Source of the DNA: G963691835 sp963691835
Lineage (GTDB): Bacteria > Pseudomonadota > Alphaproteobacteria > Thalassobaculales > Thalassobaculaceae
DNA: 64,000 nt
Assembly: GCA_963691835.1 (NCBI GenBank)
Contig: OY829383.1
Span: 1,612,001-1,676,000 of the forward strand
Reading direction: 5' to 3'
Shown here: positions 45,155-54,158 of the stretch, piece after piece
Layout of the letters: each line of letters opens with the position of its first letter
How positions within the stretch are numbered: the stretch's first letter is position 1
The notes under the pieces: model-generated
Seen by the model: the letters and a program-made list of their open reading frames with translations, nothing else
Told to the model about the DNA's origin: nothing
The model's database searches: none
Position numbers and translations under genes: made by a program

Positions 45155-46249
45155 GTGTCGGACACGCTCAAACAAACCCCGCTCAACGCGCTGCATGTGA
45201 GCCTTGGCGCCAAGATGGTGCCGTTCGCTGGCTATGACATGCCTGTCCAGTATCCCGACGGCATCCGGGCGGAGCATGCCCATACCCGGTCAAAAGCCGG
45301 GCTGTTCGACGTCTCCCACATGGGTCAGGTCCGGATCGAGGGCGCCGACGCGGCCGCGCGTCTGGAGGCACTTATCACGGGCGATCTCCAAGCACTGAAG
45401 CCCGGCCGGACCCGCTACACCCTGCTGACAAACGACGCAGGCGGTATTCTAGACGACCTGATGGTGACCCGGTTCGACGACCACCTGTTCGTCGTCGTTA
45501 ACGCCGCGAACAAGGATGCGGATATCGCGCATATGACGGCGGCTTTGGGCGACAGCGTTGTCGCGCTTGTGGACCGGGCGCTGATTGCGCTGCAGGGGCC
45601 GTCAGCGGAGACGGCCTTGGCCAGCTTGGCGCCTGGTGCCGCGGACCTTGTTTTTCTTCAGTCGGCCCCTCTTTCGATCGGGGGGATCGACGCGATTGTC
45701 ACCCGGTCGGGCTATACGGGCGAGGACGGGTTCGAGATCTCTGTTCCCACCGGGGATGCCGAGGCGCTGGCCGCCAAGCTGCTGGAAAACCCGGAGGTGG
45801 CGCCGGTCGGCCTCGGCGCGCGGGACTCTCTGCGGCTCGAAGCCGGTCTGTGCCTTCACGGCCACGATATCGATCCGACCACCACGCCGGTGGAGGCTAA
45901 CCTTGTCTGGGCGGTCGGCAAGCGGCGCCGGGCAGAGGGGGGCTTTCCCGGCCACGCCACCATCGTGCAGCAGATCGCGGATGGCCCGTCACGACGGCGG
46001 GTCGGCTTCCGGCCGGAGGGTCGGGCGCCCGCGCGGGAGGGGACGCGCATCCTCTCCACAGGCGGCGAAGATATCGGCGTCGTCACCAGCGGCGGCTTCG
46101 GCCTCTCGGTCGAGGGGACCATCGGTATGGGCTACGTCGCCACGGACCACGCTGCAACCGATTCCGCGATCGCCTTTGACATCCGCGGCAAGGCCGTTCC
46201 GGGCCAGGTCGCAGACCTTCCGTTCATCACCCCGTCCTATAAGCGCTGA
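45155..46249 (+). CDS. gcvT: Glycine cleavage system aminomethyltransferase (T protein)
   Basis: The 364-residue T protein releases ammonia from the aminomethyl-lipoyl H protein and forms 5,10-methylene-THF. The sequence shows TPLNALHVSLGAKMVPFAGYDMPVQY, LFDVSHMGQVRI, RTRYTLLTNDAGGILDDLMV, the GYTGEDGFEI segment and GLGARDSLRLEAGLCLHGHD. It starts with GTG 45155 behind GGAGGA. It is the first gene under the glycine riboswitch. Confidence 0.96.
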   Translation: MSDTLKQTPLNALHVSLGAKMVPFAGYDMPVQYPDGIRAEHAHTRSKAGLFDVSHMGQVRIEGADAAARLEALITGDLQALKPGRTRYTLLTNDAGGILDDLMVTRFDDHLFVVVNAANKDADIAHMTAALGDSVVALVDRALIALQGPSAETALASLAPGAADLVFLQSAPLSIGGIDAIVTRSGYTGEDGFEISVPTGDAEALAAKLLENPEVAPVGLGARDSLRLEAGLCLHGHDIDPTTTPVEANLVWAVGKRRRAEGGFPGHATIVQQIADGPSRRRVGFRPEGRAPAREGTRILSTGGEDIGVVTSGGFGLSVEGTIGMGYVATDHAATDSAIAFDIRGKAVPGQVADLPFITPSYKR

Positions 46250-46282
46250 GGCGCGTCACCACGCTCTTTCGGAGGATTAGAC

Positions 46283-46654
46283 ATGGCCACCATCAAGTAC
46301 ACCGAAGATCATGAGTGGATCTCCCTCGACGGCGACGTCGGCACCGTCGGCATCACCGACCACGCCCAGGAACAGCTTGGCGAAGTGGTCTTTGTCGAAG
46401 CGCCGGAGGTCGGCAAAACCTATGAGAAAGGCGATGCCGGCGGTGTCGTCGAGTCCGTCAAGGCCGCCAGCGAGATCTACGTTCCGGTCACGGGCGAGAT
46501 CGTCGAAGTCAACGAGGCGCTCGCCGACGCGCCGGATACCGTCAACAGCGACCCGATGGGGGCCGGCTGGTTCTTCAAGATCAAGCTCGTGGATACGGCT
46601 CAACTCGACGCCCTGATGGACGACGCGGCCTACAAAGCCTTTATCGCGGACTGA
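46283..46654 (+). CDS. gcvH: Glycine cleavage system H protein
   Basis: The 123-residue lipoyl carrier shuttles the aminomethyl group between P, T and L proteins. Features are YTEDHEWISLDGDVGTVGITDHAQEQLGEVVFVEAPEVG and the lipoylated lysine in GGVVESVKAASEIYVPVTGEI. The length is normal. It lies 33 bases after gcvT. Confidence 0.97.
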   Translation: MATIKYTEDHEWISLDGDVGTVGITDHAQEQLGEVVFVEAPEVGKTYEKGDAGGVVESVKAASEIYVPVTGEIVEVNEALADAPDTVNSDPMGAGWFFKIKLVDTAQLDALMDDAAYKAFIAD

Positions 46655-46708
46655 GCCCGTCCCGCCCACAGCCCTCCCTGCCCGACCGTCCCCTCGTGGA
46701 GACCGAAA

Positions 46709-49597
46709 ATGACCGACCGTTACGCTGATCTCGCCAGCACCGACGACTTCCTCTACCGGCACATCGGGCCGGACGAGCAGGAGCAGGCCGCCATGTTGTC
46801 GGCGATCGGTCTGGAGAACCTGGACGATCTGATCGAGCGGACCGTACCGGCCTCAATCCGGTCCAGCGAGCCGCTGGCGTTGGGAGAGGCGATGACGGAA
46901 GAGGCCGTGCTGACGCGACTCCGACGGCATGCGGATAACAACCGGGTGGCCACCTCTCTGATCGGAATGGGCTACACAGGCACCGTCACGCCGCCGGTCA
47001 TCCAGCGGAACTTGCTTGAGAATCCGGCGTGGTACACCGCCTACACCCCGTATCAGCCGGAGATCTCCCAGGGACGACTGGAAGCGCTGATCAACTTCCA
47101 GACCATGGTCAGCGACCTCACCGGCATGGAGATCGCGAACGCTTCGTTGCTCGACGAGGCCACCGCGGCAGCCGAAGCGATGACCTTCGCCAAGAAGGTG
47201 GGCAAGGCAAAGGGCTCGACCATCATCGTTTCTGCCACCTGTCATCCCCAGACCCTCGATGTCCTAGAGACACGGGCTGAGCCTCTCGGTCTCAAGGTTG
47301 TTGTCGCAGAGGATCTCCAGTCCGCTTGGCAATCCGAGGGCAAGAATGCGTTCGCCGTCATCGTGCAATATCCGGATACGCTCGGCTCCACCCACGATTG
47401 GACCGACTTCTTCGCGACGGTCCATGAGACGGGCGCCTTGGCCATCACCATCGCCGACATCCTGGCCCTGACGGTCCTGACCTCTCCGGGTGAGATGGGG
47501 GCCGATGTGGTCGTCGGCTCAACCCAGCGGTTCGGCGTTCCCATGGGCTTCGGCGGTCCGCATGCAGCGTACTTCGCTACCCGGGATGCCTATAAGCGTT
47601 CCCTCCCCGGGCGGTTGGTCGGTGTGTCGATCGACAGCCATGGTGCCCCCGCCTACCGTCTGGCGCTCCAGACGCGGGAGCAGCACATCCGCCGGGACAA
47701 GGCGACCAGCAACATCTGCACGGCCCAGGTTCTGCTGGCGGTCATCGCAGGCATGTACGGGGTATGGCATGGTCCGGACGGCCTCCGGCGGATCGCGAAG
47801 CGGGTAAACAGGCTCACCATGATCCTCGCCCGGGGCCTGATCCAACTCGGCTACAGGATCGAGACGACCGGTGCGTTCGACACGATCGTCGTCCGCACCG
47901 ACGACTGGACGCACACGGTGATGGAGGGCGCCCGGATCGAGGGCATCAACCTGCGCGCTTTCGAGGACCGGGTCGGCATTACGCTGGACGAGACCTCGGA
48001 CCGCGCGGTGGTCGAGCGGCTTTGGTCGCTGACCGCCTTCGACAATCTGGAGCAGATCTCCTTCGACCAGATCGACGCGGCACTTGAGGAAACACTTCCC
48101 GACGGACTTGTCCGCACCAGTCCGTTCATGACGCATCCGGTCTTCACCAGCTACCGCAGCGAGACGGACATGCTCCGCTATCTCCGGCGCCTGGCGGACA
48201 AGGACATCGCGCTCGACCGGTCGATGATCCCGCTCGGCTCCTGCACGATGAAGCTGAACGCGACGACGGAGATGCTGCCGATCACGTGGCCGGAGTTCGC
48301 GAACATTCATCCGTTCGCGCCCGCGGATCAGGTTGAGGGCTATCTCGCCATGATCCGTGAGCTGGAAAGCTGGCTGGCGGAGATCACTGGCTACGCGGCC
48401 GTGTCACTGCAACCCAACGCAGGGTCCCAGGGTGAGTATGCGGGTTTGCTGGCGATCCGGGCCTATCACCAAAGCCGGGGCGATGCGGGCCGCGACATCT
48501 GCCTGATCCCAAGCTCTGCGCATGGCACCAATCCCGCTTCCGCCTCGATGGCCGGCATGCGGGTGGTCGTCGTGAAATGCGACGACCAGGGCAATGTGGA
48601 CATTGACGACCTGAAGGCCAAGGCTGAGGAGCATTCCGAGAAGCTCGCCGCTCTCATGGTCACCTATCCCTCGACCCACGGCGTGTTCGAAGAGGCCATC
48701 GGCGAGATCTGCGCGATCGTCCATGACCACGGCGGACAGGTCTACATGGACGGCGCCAACCTCAACGCCATGGTGGGCCTCTGCCGCCCGGGGCGGTTCG
48801 GCTCCGATGTCTCGCACTTGAACCTCCACAAGACCTTCTGCATTCCCCACGGTGGGGGCGGACCCGGTGTCGGGCCGATCGGTGTCGGCGCCCATCTCGC
48901 ACCGTTCCTGCCGGGCCACCGGACGGTCGAGGGGGAAGAGGATCATGTGGGTGCGGTCTCCGCCGCTGCGTACGGTAGTGCCGGCATTCTGCCGATCTCC
49001 TGGGCCTATATCGCGATGATGGGGGCCTCGGGCCTGAAGCGGGCGACCGAGGTCGCGATTCTCAGCGCCAACTACCTCGCCAAGCGGTTGTCCGATCACT
49101 ACCCGGTCCTCTACACCGGCCGTGACGGACTGGTGGCGCATGAGTGCATCATCGACCTCCGCCCGTTGAAGGACGCGTGCGGCGTCTCCGTCGACGATGT
49201 GGCGAAGCGGCTGATGGATTACGGCTTCCACGCGCCGACCATGTCGTTCCCGGTCGCGGGCACGCTGATGATCGAGCCGACGGAGAGCGAGTCGCTGGCG
49301 GAACTGGATCGCTTCTGTGAGGCGATGATCGCCATCCGGGCGGAAATCGCGGCCGTGGAAAGAGGGGAAGTCCCCGTCGACGACAGCCCGCTGCGTCACG
49401 CGCCGCATACCGCTGAGGACGTCATTGGCGATCGCTGGAGCCGCCCCTACTCCCGTGAGGTCGGCGCCTATCCGGTCGCCCGGCTGCGTCACAACAAGGT
49501 GTGGCCGCCTGTCGGTCGGATCGACAACGTCCACGGTGACCGAAACGTCGTCTGCTCCTGCCCGCCGATGGAGAGCTATCTCGACGCCGCGGAGTAA
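46709..49597 (+). CDS. gcvP: Glycine dehydrogenase (decarboxylating), P protein
   Basis: The 962-residue single-chain P protein decarboxylates glycine and loads the H protein lipoyl arm. Both homologous halves are present. The C-terminal one has the PLP lysine in SHLNLHKTFCIPHGGGGPGVGPIGV (near residue 705), with SAHGTNPASASMAG, GQVYMDGANLNAM and SFPVAGTLMIEPTESE. Length and order (gcvT-gcvH-gcvP) are standard. Expression is probably raised by glycine through the upstream riboswitch. Confidence 0.97.
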   Translation: MTDRYADLASTDDFLYRHIGPDEQEQAAMLSAIGLENLDDLIERTVPASIRSSEPLALGEAMTEEAVLTRLRRHADNNRVATSLIGMGYTGTVTPPVIQRNLLENPAWYTAYTPYQPEISQGRLEALINFQTMVSDLTGMEIANASLLDEATAAAEAMTFAKKVGKAKGSTIIVSATCHPQTLDVLETRAEPLGLKVVVAEDLQSAWQSEGKNAFAVIVQYPDTLGSTHDWTDFFATVHETGALAITIADILALTVLTSPGEMGADVVVGSTQRFGVPMGFGGPHAAYFATRDAYKRSLPGRLVGVSIDSHGAPAYRLALQTREQHIRRDKATSNICTAQVLLAVIAGMYGVWHGPDGLRRIAKRVNRLTMILARGLIQLGYRIETTGAFDTIVVRTDDWTHTVMEGARIEGINLRAFEDRVGITLDETSDRAVVERLWSLTAFDNLEQISFDQIDAALEETLPDGLVRTSPFMTHPVFTSYRSETDMLRYLRRLADKDIALDRSMIPLGSCTMKLNATTEMLPITWPEFANIHPFAPADQVEGYLAMIRELESWLAEITGYAAVSLQPNAGSQGEYAGLLAIRAYHQSRGDAGRDICLIPSSAHGTNPASASMAGMRVVVVKCDDQGNVDIDDLKAKAEEHSEKLAALMVTYPSTHGVFEEAIGEICAIVHDHGGQVYMDGANLNAMVGLCRPGRFGSDVSHLNLHKTFCIPHGGGGPGVGPIGVGAHLAPFLPGHRTVEGEEDHVGAVSAAAYGSAGILPISWAYIAMMGASGLKRATEVAILSANYLAKRLSDHYPVLYTGRDGLVAHECIIDLRPLKDACGVSVDDVAKRLMDYGFHAPTMSFPVAGTLMIEPTESESLAELDRFCEAMIAIRAEIAAVERGEVPVDDSPLRHAPHTAEDVIGDRWSRPYSREVGAYPVARLRHNKVWPPVGRIDNVHGDRNVVCSCPPMESYLDAAE

Positions 49598-49693
49598 ACC
49601 CCGCCGTCTCAAGCGTCGCAATTGACGCGCCCGGCCGCGGTTGACGGCTGGGCGCCGAGACGGCATGTCTCTCCTCGAACGGAGAGGATGCAC

Positions 49694-50701
49694 ATGACCG
49701 AGTACCGACCCAGCCGCCTCGACCCGCCGGAGCAGCTTCGGCGTCTCCAGATCGAAGTGACGACCTATTGCAACCTCTTCTGTCAGGAATGCTCCCGTAC
49801 GGTTGGGTTGAACGCGGGGCAGTGGGTGGACAGCCATCTTTCCCAAGCGAAGTTCGAACGCTTGATCGAGCATTCGTTCCCCGCGGAGATCCTGGTCCTG
49901 CAGGGCATCGGTGAGCCGACGCTGAACCCGGACCTGATCGGCATGGTCCGGTATGCGAAGGAATCTGGCCGGTTCAAGCACCTGACGCTCAACACGAACG
50001 CAGTTACCCGGACGCCGGAATACTTCGCAGAGCTGCGGGACGCAGGCTTGAGCTACGTGTGCGTGTCAGTCGACTCGATGAACCCGATCATCGCCGAGCG
50101 GTGCCGGTCCGGCACCAAGCTTGAGAAGATGAAGTCGATGCTGTGGGACATCTACCGGACCTACGGCGTCATCGTCATTTCCATGGTGGCCAGCAAGCTG
50201 AACTGGTTCGACATCCCCAACACGTTGGCGGAACTCGACGCCATGGGACGGGAACTCTTTCCCGGCAAGCAGTTCACGGTCGAGATCCAGCCGGTCATCA
50301 GCTACCAGGCGGACGGATCGAACGCCCCCACGTCGACCTTGAACGGCCGCGAACTGGCCCTGCTGCGAGACATTCTCTTCCGGATGCGGTCCGAGATCCC
50401 GCACATCCGGCTGGTGCTAAATACCGCAACGATTGAGGAGCATGACGGGGTCAAGCGCTGCGCCCGCCCGGTCTTCTCCCCCTACATCACGGTCGACGGC
50501 TATATGACGCCGTGCTGCACGACCTTCGATACGTCGATCTACCAGCATACCAACATCCTGTTCACGCCGATGGAGGAGGCTTGGGTCAGCCCGCCGGTCC
50601 GTGACTGGCTGCGGAACTATCTCATGAACGGCGACAAGATGTGTGAGGGGTGCTGTTTCGACATTGGCGGTCTGCTGCGCCGTCCGGAAGCCGCCGAGTA
50701 G
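49694..50701 (+). CDS. Radical SAM protein with C-terminal SPASM-like cysteines
   Basis: The 335-residue protein has the radical SAM motif YCNLFCQEC (C-x3-C-x2-C, near residue 30) and the following GIGEPTLNPDLIGMV strand. The C-terminal SPASM-like region has cysteines in KRCARPVFSPYITVDGYMTPCCTTFDT and KMCEGCCFDIGG, enough to bind an auxiliary iron-sulfur cluster. Such enzymes often modify peptides or proteins, but no precursor peptide gene is visible nearby. ATG 49694 is chosen because GGAGAGG lies six bases upstream. It follows gcvP by 96 bases and could be read from the same transcript. Confidence 0.85.
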   Translation: MTEYRPSRLDPPEQLRRLQIEVTTYCNLFCQECSRTVGLNAGQWVDSHLSQAKFERLIEHSFPAEILVLQGIGEPTLNPDLIGMVRYAKESGRFKHLTLNTNAVTRTPEYFAELRDAGLSYVCVSVDSMNPIIAERCRSGTKLEKMKSMLWDIYRTYGVIVISMVASKLNWFDIPNTLAELDAMGRELFPGKQFTVEIQPVISYQADGSNAPTSTLNGRELALLRDILFRMRSEIPHIRLVLNTATIEEHDGVKRCARPVFSPYITVDGYMTPCCTTFDTSIYQHTNILFTPMEEAWVSPPVRDWLRNYLMNGDKMCEGCCFDIGGLLRRPEAAE

Positions 50702-50724
50702 CAACCATCCTTCGAAAAGAGAAA

Positions 50725-50747
50725 CGCCCCGGCACGAGACCGGGGCG
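50725..50747. terminator. Bidirectional terminator between the radical SAM gene and phaB
   Basis: CGCCCCGG (50725-50732), a seven-base loop and CCGGGGCG (50740-50747) form a perfect stem between convergent genes. On the minus strand the stem is followed by TTTCTCTTTT, so it clearly ends phaB; on the plus strand the tail is CTCTT. Confidence 0.85.
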
Positions 50748-50775
50748 CTCTTGATCCGTCTGCTTCCAGACCCGC

Positions 50776-51498
50776 TCAGTACATGTGCTGACCACCGTTG
50801 ATGGACAGGGTCGAGCCGGTGATGAACCCACCGTCCTCAGCGACCAGGAAGCTCACTCCCCGGGCGATTTCCTCGGCCTTGCCGAGGCGGCCGACCGGCA
50901 CGCGGGCGACGATCTTCTCCAGCACGTTGGCGGGAACAGCGGCGACCATGTCGGTGTCAATGTAGCCCGGCGCGATCGCGTTGACCGTGATGCCGTAGCG
51001 GGCACCTTCCTGGGCCAGCGCCTTGGTGAAACCGTGGATGCCGGACTTGGCGGCGGCGTAGTTGACCTGCCCGTACTGGCCCGCCTGGCCGTTGATCGAG
51101 CCGATGTTGACGATGCGGCCGTACTTCCGGCCTCGCATGCCTTCGATCACGCACCGGCTCATGTTGAAGCAGGAGCCCAGGTTCGTGTCGATGACGGACT
51201 GCCACATGTCGTGGTCCATCTTGTGGATGGTGCCGTCCTGGGTGATGCCAGCATTGTTGACCAGAACGTCCACCGGGCCGAGATCCGCCTCGATCGCAGC
51301 GACGCCCGCCTGGCAGGCCTCGAAGTCGGAAACATCGAACTTGTAGGCCTTGATCCCCGTGCGGTCGGTAAAGGCCTTCGCCCGCTCTTCGTTCCCGGCG
51401 TAGTTCGCCGCGACGGTGAAGCCGTCGTCTCTCAGCATGACGCTGATCGCTTCACCGATGCCGCGGGTTCCGCCCGTCACCACTGCTACTCTGCCCAT
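50776..51498 (-). CDS. phaB: Acetoacetyl-CoA reductase
   Basis: The 240-residue short-chain dehydrogenase reduces acetoacetyl-CoA to (R)-3-hydroxybutyryl-CoA with NADPH for polyhydroxybutyrate synthesis. It has VAVVTGGTRGIGEAI, VLVNNAGITQD, the catalytic Ser, Tyr and Lys in IGSINGQAGQYGQVNYAAAKSG, and the PhaB-type ending GSTLSINGGQHMY. The length is normal. It lies 118 bases after phaA on the same strand; the polymer synthase is not in the window. Confidence 0.94.
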   Translation of the reverse strand: MGRVAVVTGGTRGIGEAISVMLRDDGFTVAANYAGNEERAKAFTDRTGIKAYKFDVSDFEACQAGVAAIEADLGPVDVLVNNAGITQDGTIHKMDHDMWQSVIDTNLGSCFNMSRCVIEGMRGRKYGRIVNIGSINGQAGQYGQVNYAAAKSGIHGFTKALAQEGARYGITVNAIAPGYIDTDMVAAVPANVLEKIVARVPVGRLGKAEEIARGVSFLVAEDGGFITGSTLSINGGQHMY

Positions 51499-51616
51499 TT
51501 CCCTGCTCCCGTTTCTTGGTTTGGGATTTCCTCACATGAACCGGTAGCCCCGCTCCGGTCCGGCGGGCGCCGATACATAGCCGGCGCCGCCTTTCTGTCC
51601 GAGTTCCGCGCGGCTG

Positions 51617-52792
51617 TTACGGCCGCTCGACACACATCGCGATGCCCATGCCGCCACCGATGCACAGCGTGGCGAGGCCCTTCTTGGCATCCCGCTTCTT
51701 CATCTCGTGGAGAAGCGTCGTCATGATCCGGCTGCCGGACGCCCCGATCGGGTGTCCAAGCGCGATCGCGCCGCCGTTCACGTTGACGTTCTCGAGATCC
51801 CAGCCGAGTTCCTTGTTCACCGCACAGGCCTGAGCCGCGAAGGCTTCGTTCGACTCGACCAGATCCAAGTCCCCCACGGACCAGCCCGCCTTGGCGAGCG
51901 CCGCCTGGCTGGCTGGGATCGGACCCGTGCCCATCACCGCCGGGTCAACGCCGTTCGTGGACCAGGACGCGATCCGGGCAAGTGGCTCGACACCGCGCTT
52001 CTCGGCTTCCTCAGCGGTCATCAGCACGACAACGGCGGAGCCGTCGTTGATGCCCGAGGCGTTGCCTGCCGTCACCGTGCCCTCTTTCGCGAAGGCCGGG
52101 CGAAGCTTGCCGAGTGCGTCGACTGTGGTGCCGTGGCGCGGATGCTCATCCGTATCAACGACGATGTCGCCTTTCCGGGTCTTGATGGTCACCGGAACGA
52201 TCTCGTCCGCGAACCGGCCGTCTTTCTGGGCGGCTTCCGCCTTCGCCTGGGAGGCGGCGGCGAAGGCGTCCTGCTGGTCGCGCGAGATCTGATACTTCTC
52301 CGCTACGTTCTCGGCAGTGTTGCCCATGTGGTAGCCGTTGAAGTGGTCCCAGAGGCCGTCTTTGATCATCGTGTCGACGAACTCGAGATTGCCCATCTTC
52401 TGGCCGTTGCGGATGTTCTGGGCGTGGGGGGCCGTGCTCATGCTTTCCTGGCCACCGGCGATCACGATGCTGCTGTCACCGCTCAGGATCGCCTGACGGC
52501 CAAGCGCGATCGCGCGGAGGCCGGAGCCGCAGACCTGGTTGATGGTCATCGCTGTCCGCTCTTGCGGGATGCCCGCGAACATCGAGGCCTGACGGGCCGT
52601 GTTCATGCCGGCGGCCGCGGTGAGAACGTTGCCGAGGATGACCTCGTCCACATCCTCAGCGGCGACGCCCGCGCGAGACAGCACTTCGCGGATGGCGATT
52701 TCGCCAAGCTCGGCGGCACTGAGGGTCGCGAGACCCTTACCAAATGAGCCAATCGGCGTGCGAGCCGCGGCGGCGATGACGACCTCGGTCAT
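51617..52792 (-). CDS. phaA: Acetyl-CoA acetyltransferase (biosynthetic-type thiolase)
   Basis: The 391-residue thiolase condenses two acetyl-CoA to acetoacetyl-CoA. The nucleophilic cysteine lies in INQVCGSGLRAI (near residue 88). The GQESMS segment, the GHPIGASGSRIM histidine and the second cysteine in LCIGGGMGIAM are all present. Together with phaB it supplies monomers for PHB. An FNR-type half-palindrome lies about 100 bases upstream. Confidence 0.94.
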   Translation of the reverse strand: MTEVVIAAAARTPIGSFGKGLATLSAAELGEIAIREVLSRAGVAAEDVDEVILGNVLTAAAGMNTARQASMFAGIPQERTAMTINQVCGSGLRAIALGRQAILSGDSSIVIAGGQESMSTAPHAQNIRNGQKMGNLEFVDTMIKDGLWDHFNGYHMGNTAENVAEKYQISRDQQDAFAAASQAKAEAAQKDGRFADEIVPVTIKTRKGDIVVDTDEHPRHGTTVDALGKLRPAFAKEGTVTAGNASGINDGSAVVVLMTAEEAEKRGVEPLARIASWSTNGVDPAVMGTGPIPASQAALAKAGWSVGDLDLVESNEAFAAQACAVNKELGWDLENVNVNGGAIALGHPIGASGSRIMTTLLHEMKKRDAKKGLATLCIGGGMGIAMCVERP

Positions 52793-52894
52793 GTGCGTAT
52801 CTCCTGGGTCCGTTGGGTCCCCTCCCGGGGACGGGATCTGGCGAGCGGGTTATAGGCGCGGGGACCTTCCACCACAACCGTCCGATCCTCCGCT

Positions 52895-52908
52895 TTGATC
52901 TAGGTCAC
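52895..52908. promoter_or_regulatory. Possible FNR/FixK-type box upstream of phaAB
   Basis: TTGAT-CTAG-GTCAC has a perfect left half and a three-of-five right half compared with TTGAT-N4-ATCAA. It lies about 103 bases before the phaA start, so oxygen control of PHB synthesis is possible. The match is imperfect. Confidence 0.3.
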
Positions 52909-52955
52909 ATCTACCAGAATTCGACCGCCAACGGCGCAAGAAGACTGTCGCGATG

Positions 52956-53957
52956 TTAGTAACCCAGTTTCGGCCGGACCCGGTTTCGTAGAGACCGCCC
53001 CCGAGGCAGCCGGGACGCGTTGTCGAACACCAAATCCAGGGTCAGCGGCAAGTAGGACTCATGATCGTCGGAAGAGACGTGCGGGGTGATAATCAGGTTC
53101 GGCACATCCCAGATCACGGCATCCGGCGGCAGGGGTTCCTGGTCGTGCACATCCAGAACGGCCCCGGAGAGGTGACCTGACCGAAGGCGCTTGGCCAATG
53201 CGGTGTGGTCGATCACGGGCCCCCGCCCGAAATTGGTCAGCCCGGCCCCAGGTTTTATTGCATCAAGGGCCGCTCCGTCGATCAGCCCCCGAGTCTCCTC
53301 CGTCATCGGAAGGGCGATGTGAACGAAGTCCGCCTCGGCCAGCACCTCATGCAGATGCTCCGGCCCGACCATCCGGTCGACGGCGCGGTGACCCTTGCCG
53401 CCCCGACGGACGCCGAGGACCCGGAGGTCGAGCCGTTTGAACGCGCGCGCGGCCGCCCCGCCCATCTCTCCAACGCCGACAACGGCCACCGTCTTGCCGG
53501 TGATCGGCGGTACGAAGACCGGATCCCACCGCCGTGCACGCTGATCCGTCGCGTAGGCCGGGATGCGGTTGTGAAGCATCAGCACGGCCATGGCGGCGGA
53601 CTCGGCCGTCTTCTCTGCATGCACACCCCTGTTGTTGGTGAGCGTCACCCCGCGCGGCAGCCAATCCAGCGGCTGGAGATGCTCCACCCCGGCACCGATG
53701 ATGTGTATCCAGCGAAGATTTGGTGCCTTCCCGGCGAGATCGTCTGTCGGCAGGTCCCAGGTGACGAGGCCATGGGCGGTTGCCATGGACTCCTCGAACC
53801 GGTCCGTGTCGAAGTCGAGCACCACATCCACAGACTCGGCCGTCTCCGGATGCCGCGCACAGGCGGCGGCCCAGCGTTCCGGGGTGGTCCGAAACAAGTC
53901 CTCGCCCGCACGGTTATTTTTGATGTGGAGGGTCAGGCGGTCGAGCGGTGCGGGCAT
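52956..53957 (-). CDS. D-2-hydroxyacid dehydrogenase family protein
   Basis: The 333-residue NAD(P)-dependent enzyme has the Rossmann motif VAVVGVGEMGGAAARAFKRL, the catalytic arginine in TNFGRGPVIDHTAL, glutamate in DVHDQEPLP and histidine in LIITPHVSSDDHE. The family reduces 2-oxoacids such as hydroxypyruvate or glyoxylate. ATG 53957 (MPAPLDRL) is used; ATG 53990 is an in-frame alternative. It diverges from ada. Confidence 0.88.
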   Translation of the reverse strand: MPAPLDRLTLHIKNNRAGEDLFRTTPERWAAACARHPETAESVDVVLDFDTDRFEESMATAHGLVTWDLPTDDLAGKAPNLRWIHIIGAGVEHLQPLDWLPRGVTLTNNRGVHAEKTAESAAMAVLMLHNRIPAYATDQRARRWDPVFVPPITGKTVAVVGVGEMGGAAARAFKRLDLRVLGVRRGGKGHRAVDRMVGPEHLHEVLAEADFVHIALPMTEETRGLIDGAALDAIKPGAGLTNFGRGPVIDHTALAKRLRSGHLSGAVLDVHDQEPLPPDAVIWDVPNLIITPHVSSDDHESYLPLTLDLVFDNASRLPRGRSLRNRVRPKLGY

Positions 53958-54127
53958 GGACGTCTCTTGGCAGAGTTTGGAGCCCGGCAATCTTACCGAT
54001 CCGGCGGCGCGCCGCCAGCCATCGACACCTGCACGACGAAAGCGATGGGTGCGGGTGTGCCCTTTCCACGGTTAGTCTGATAAGAGAGCAAGGCACGGAT
54101 GGGGCTCGAATCACATGCCCGCTAGAT

Positions 54128-54144
54128 ATCCATAGGACATGGAT
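54128..54144. repeat. Operator-like dyad upstream of ada
   Basis: ATCCAT-AGGAC-ATGGAT is a perfect six-base inverted repeat with a five-base centre, ending just before the Shine-Dalgarno of ada. It does not look like the E. coli Ada box. It may bind a regulator. Confidence 0.35.
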
Positions 54145-54158
54145 CGGAGGACAGTCTT

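Noticed and set aside
48404..49981. 525-codon open frame antisense to gcvP
   Set aside because: gcvP is certain on the plus strand, and the antisense product has no recognisable family.
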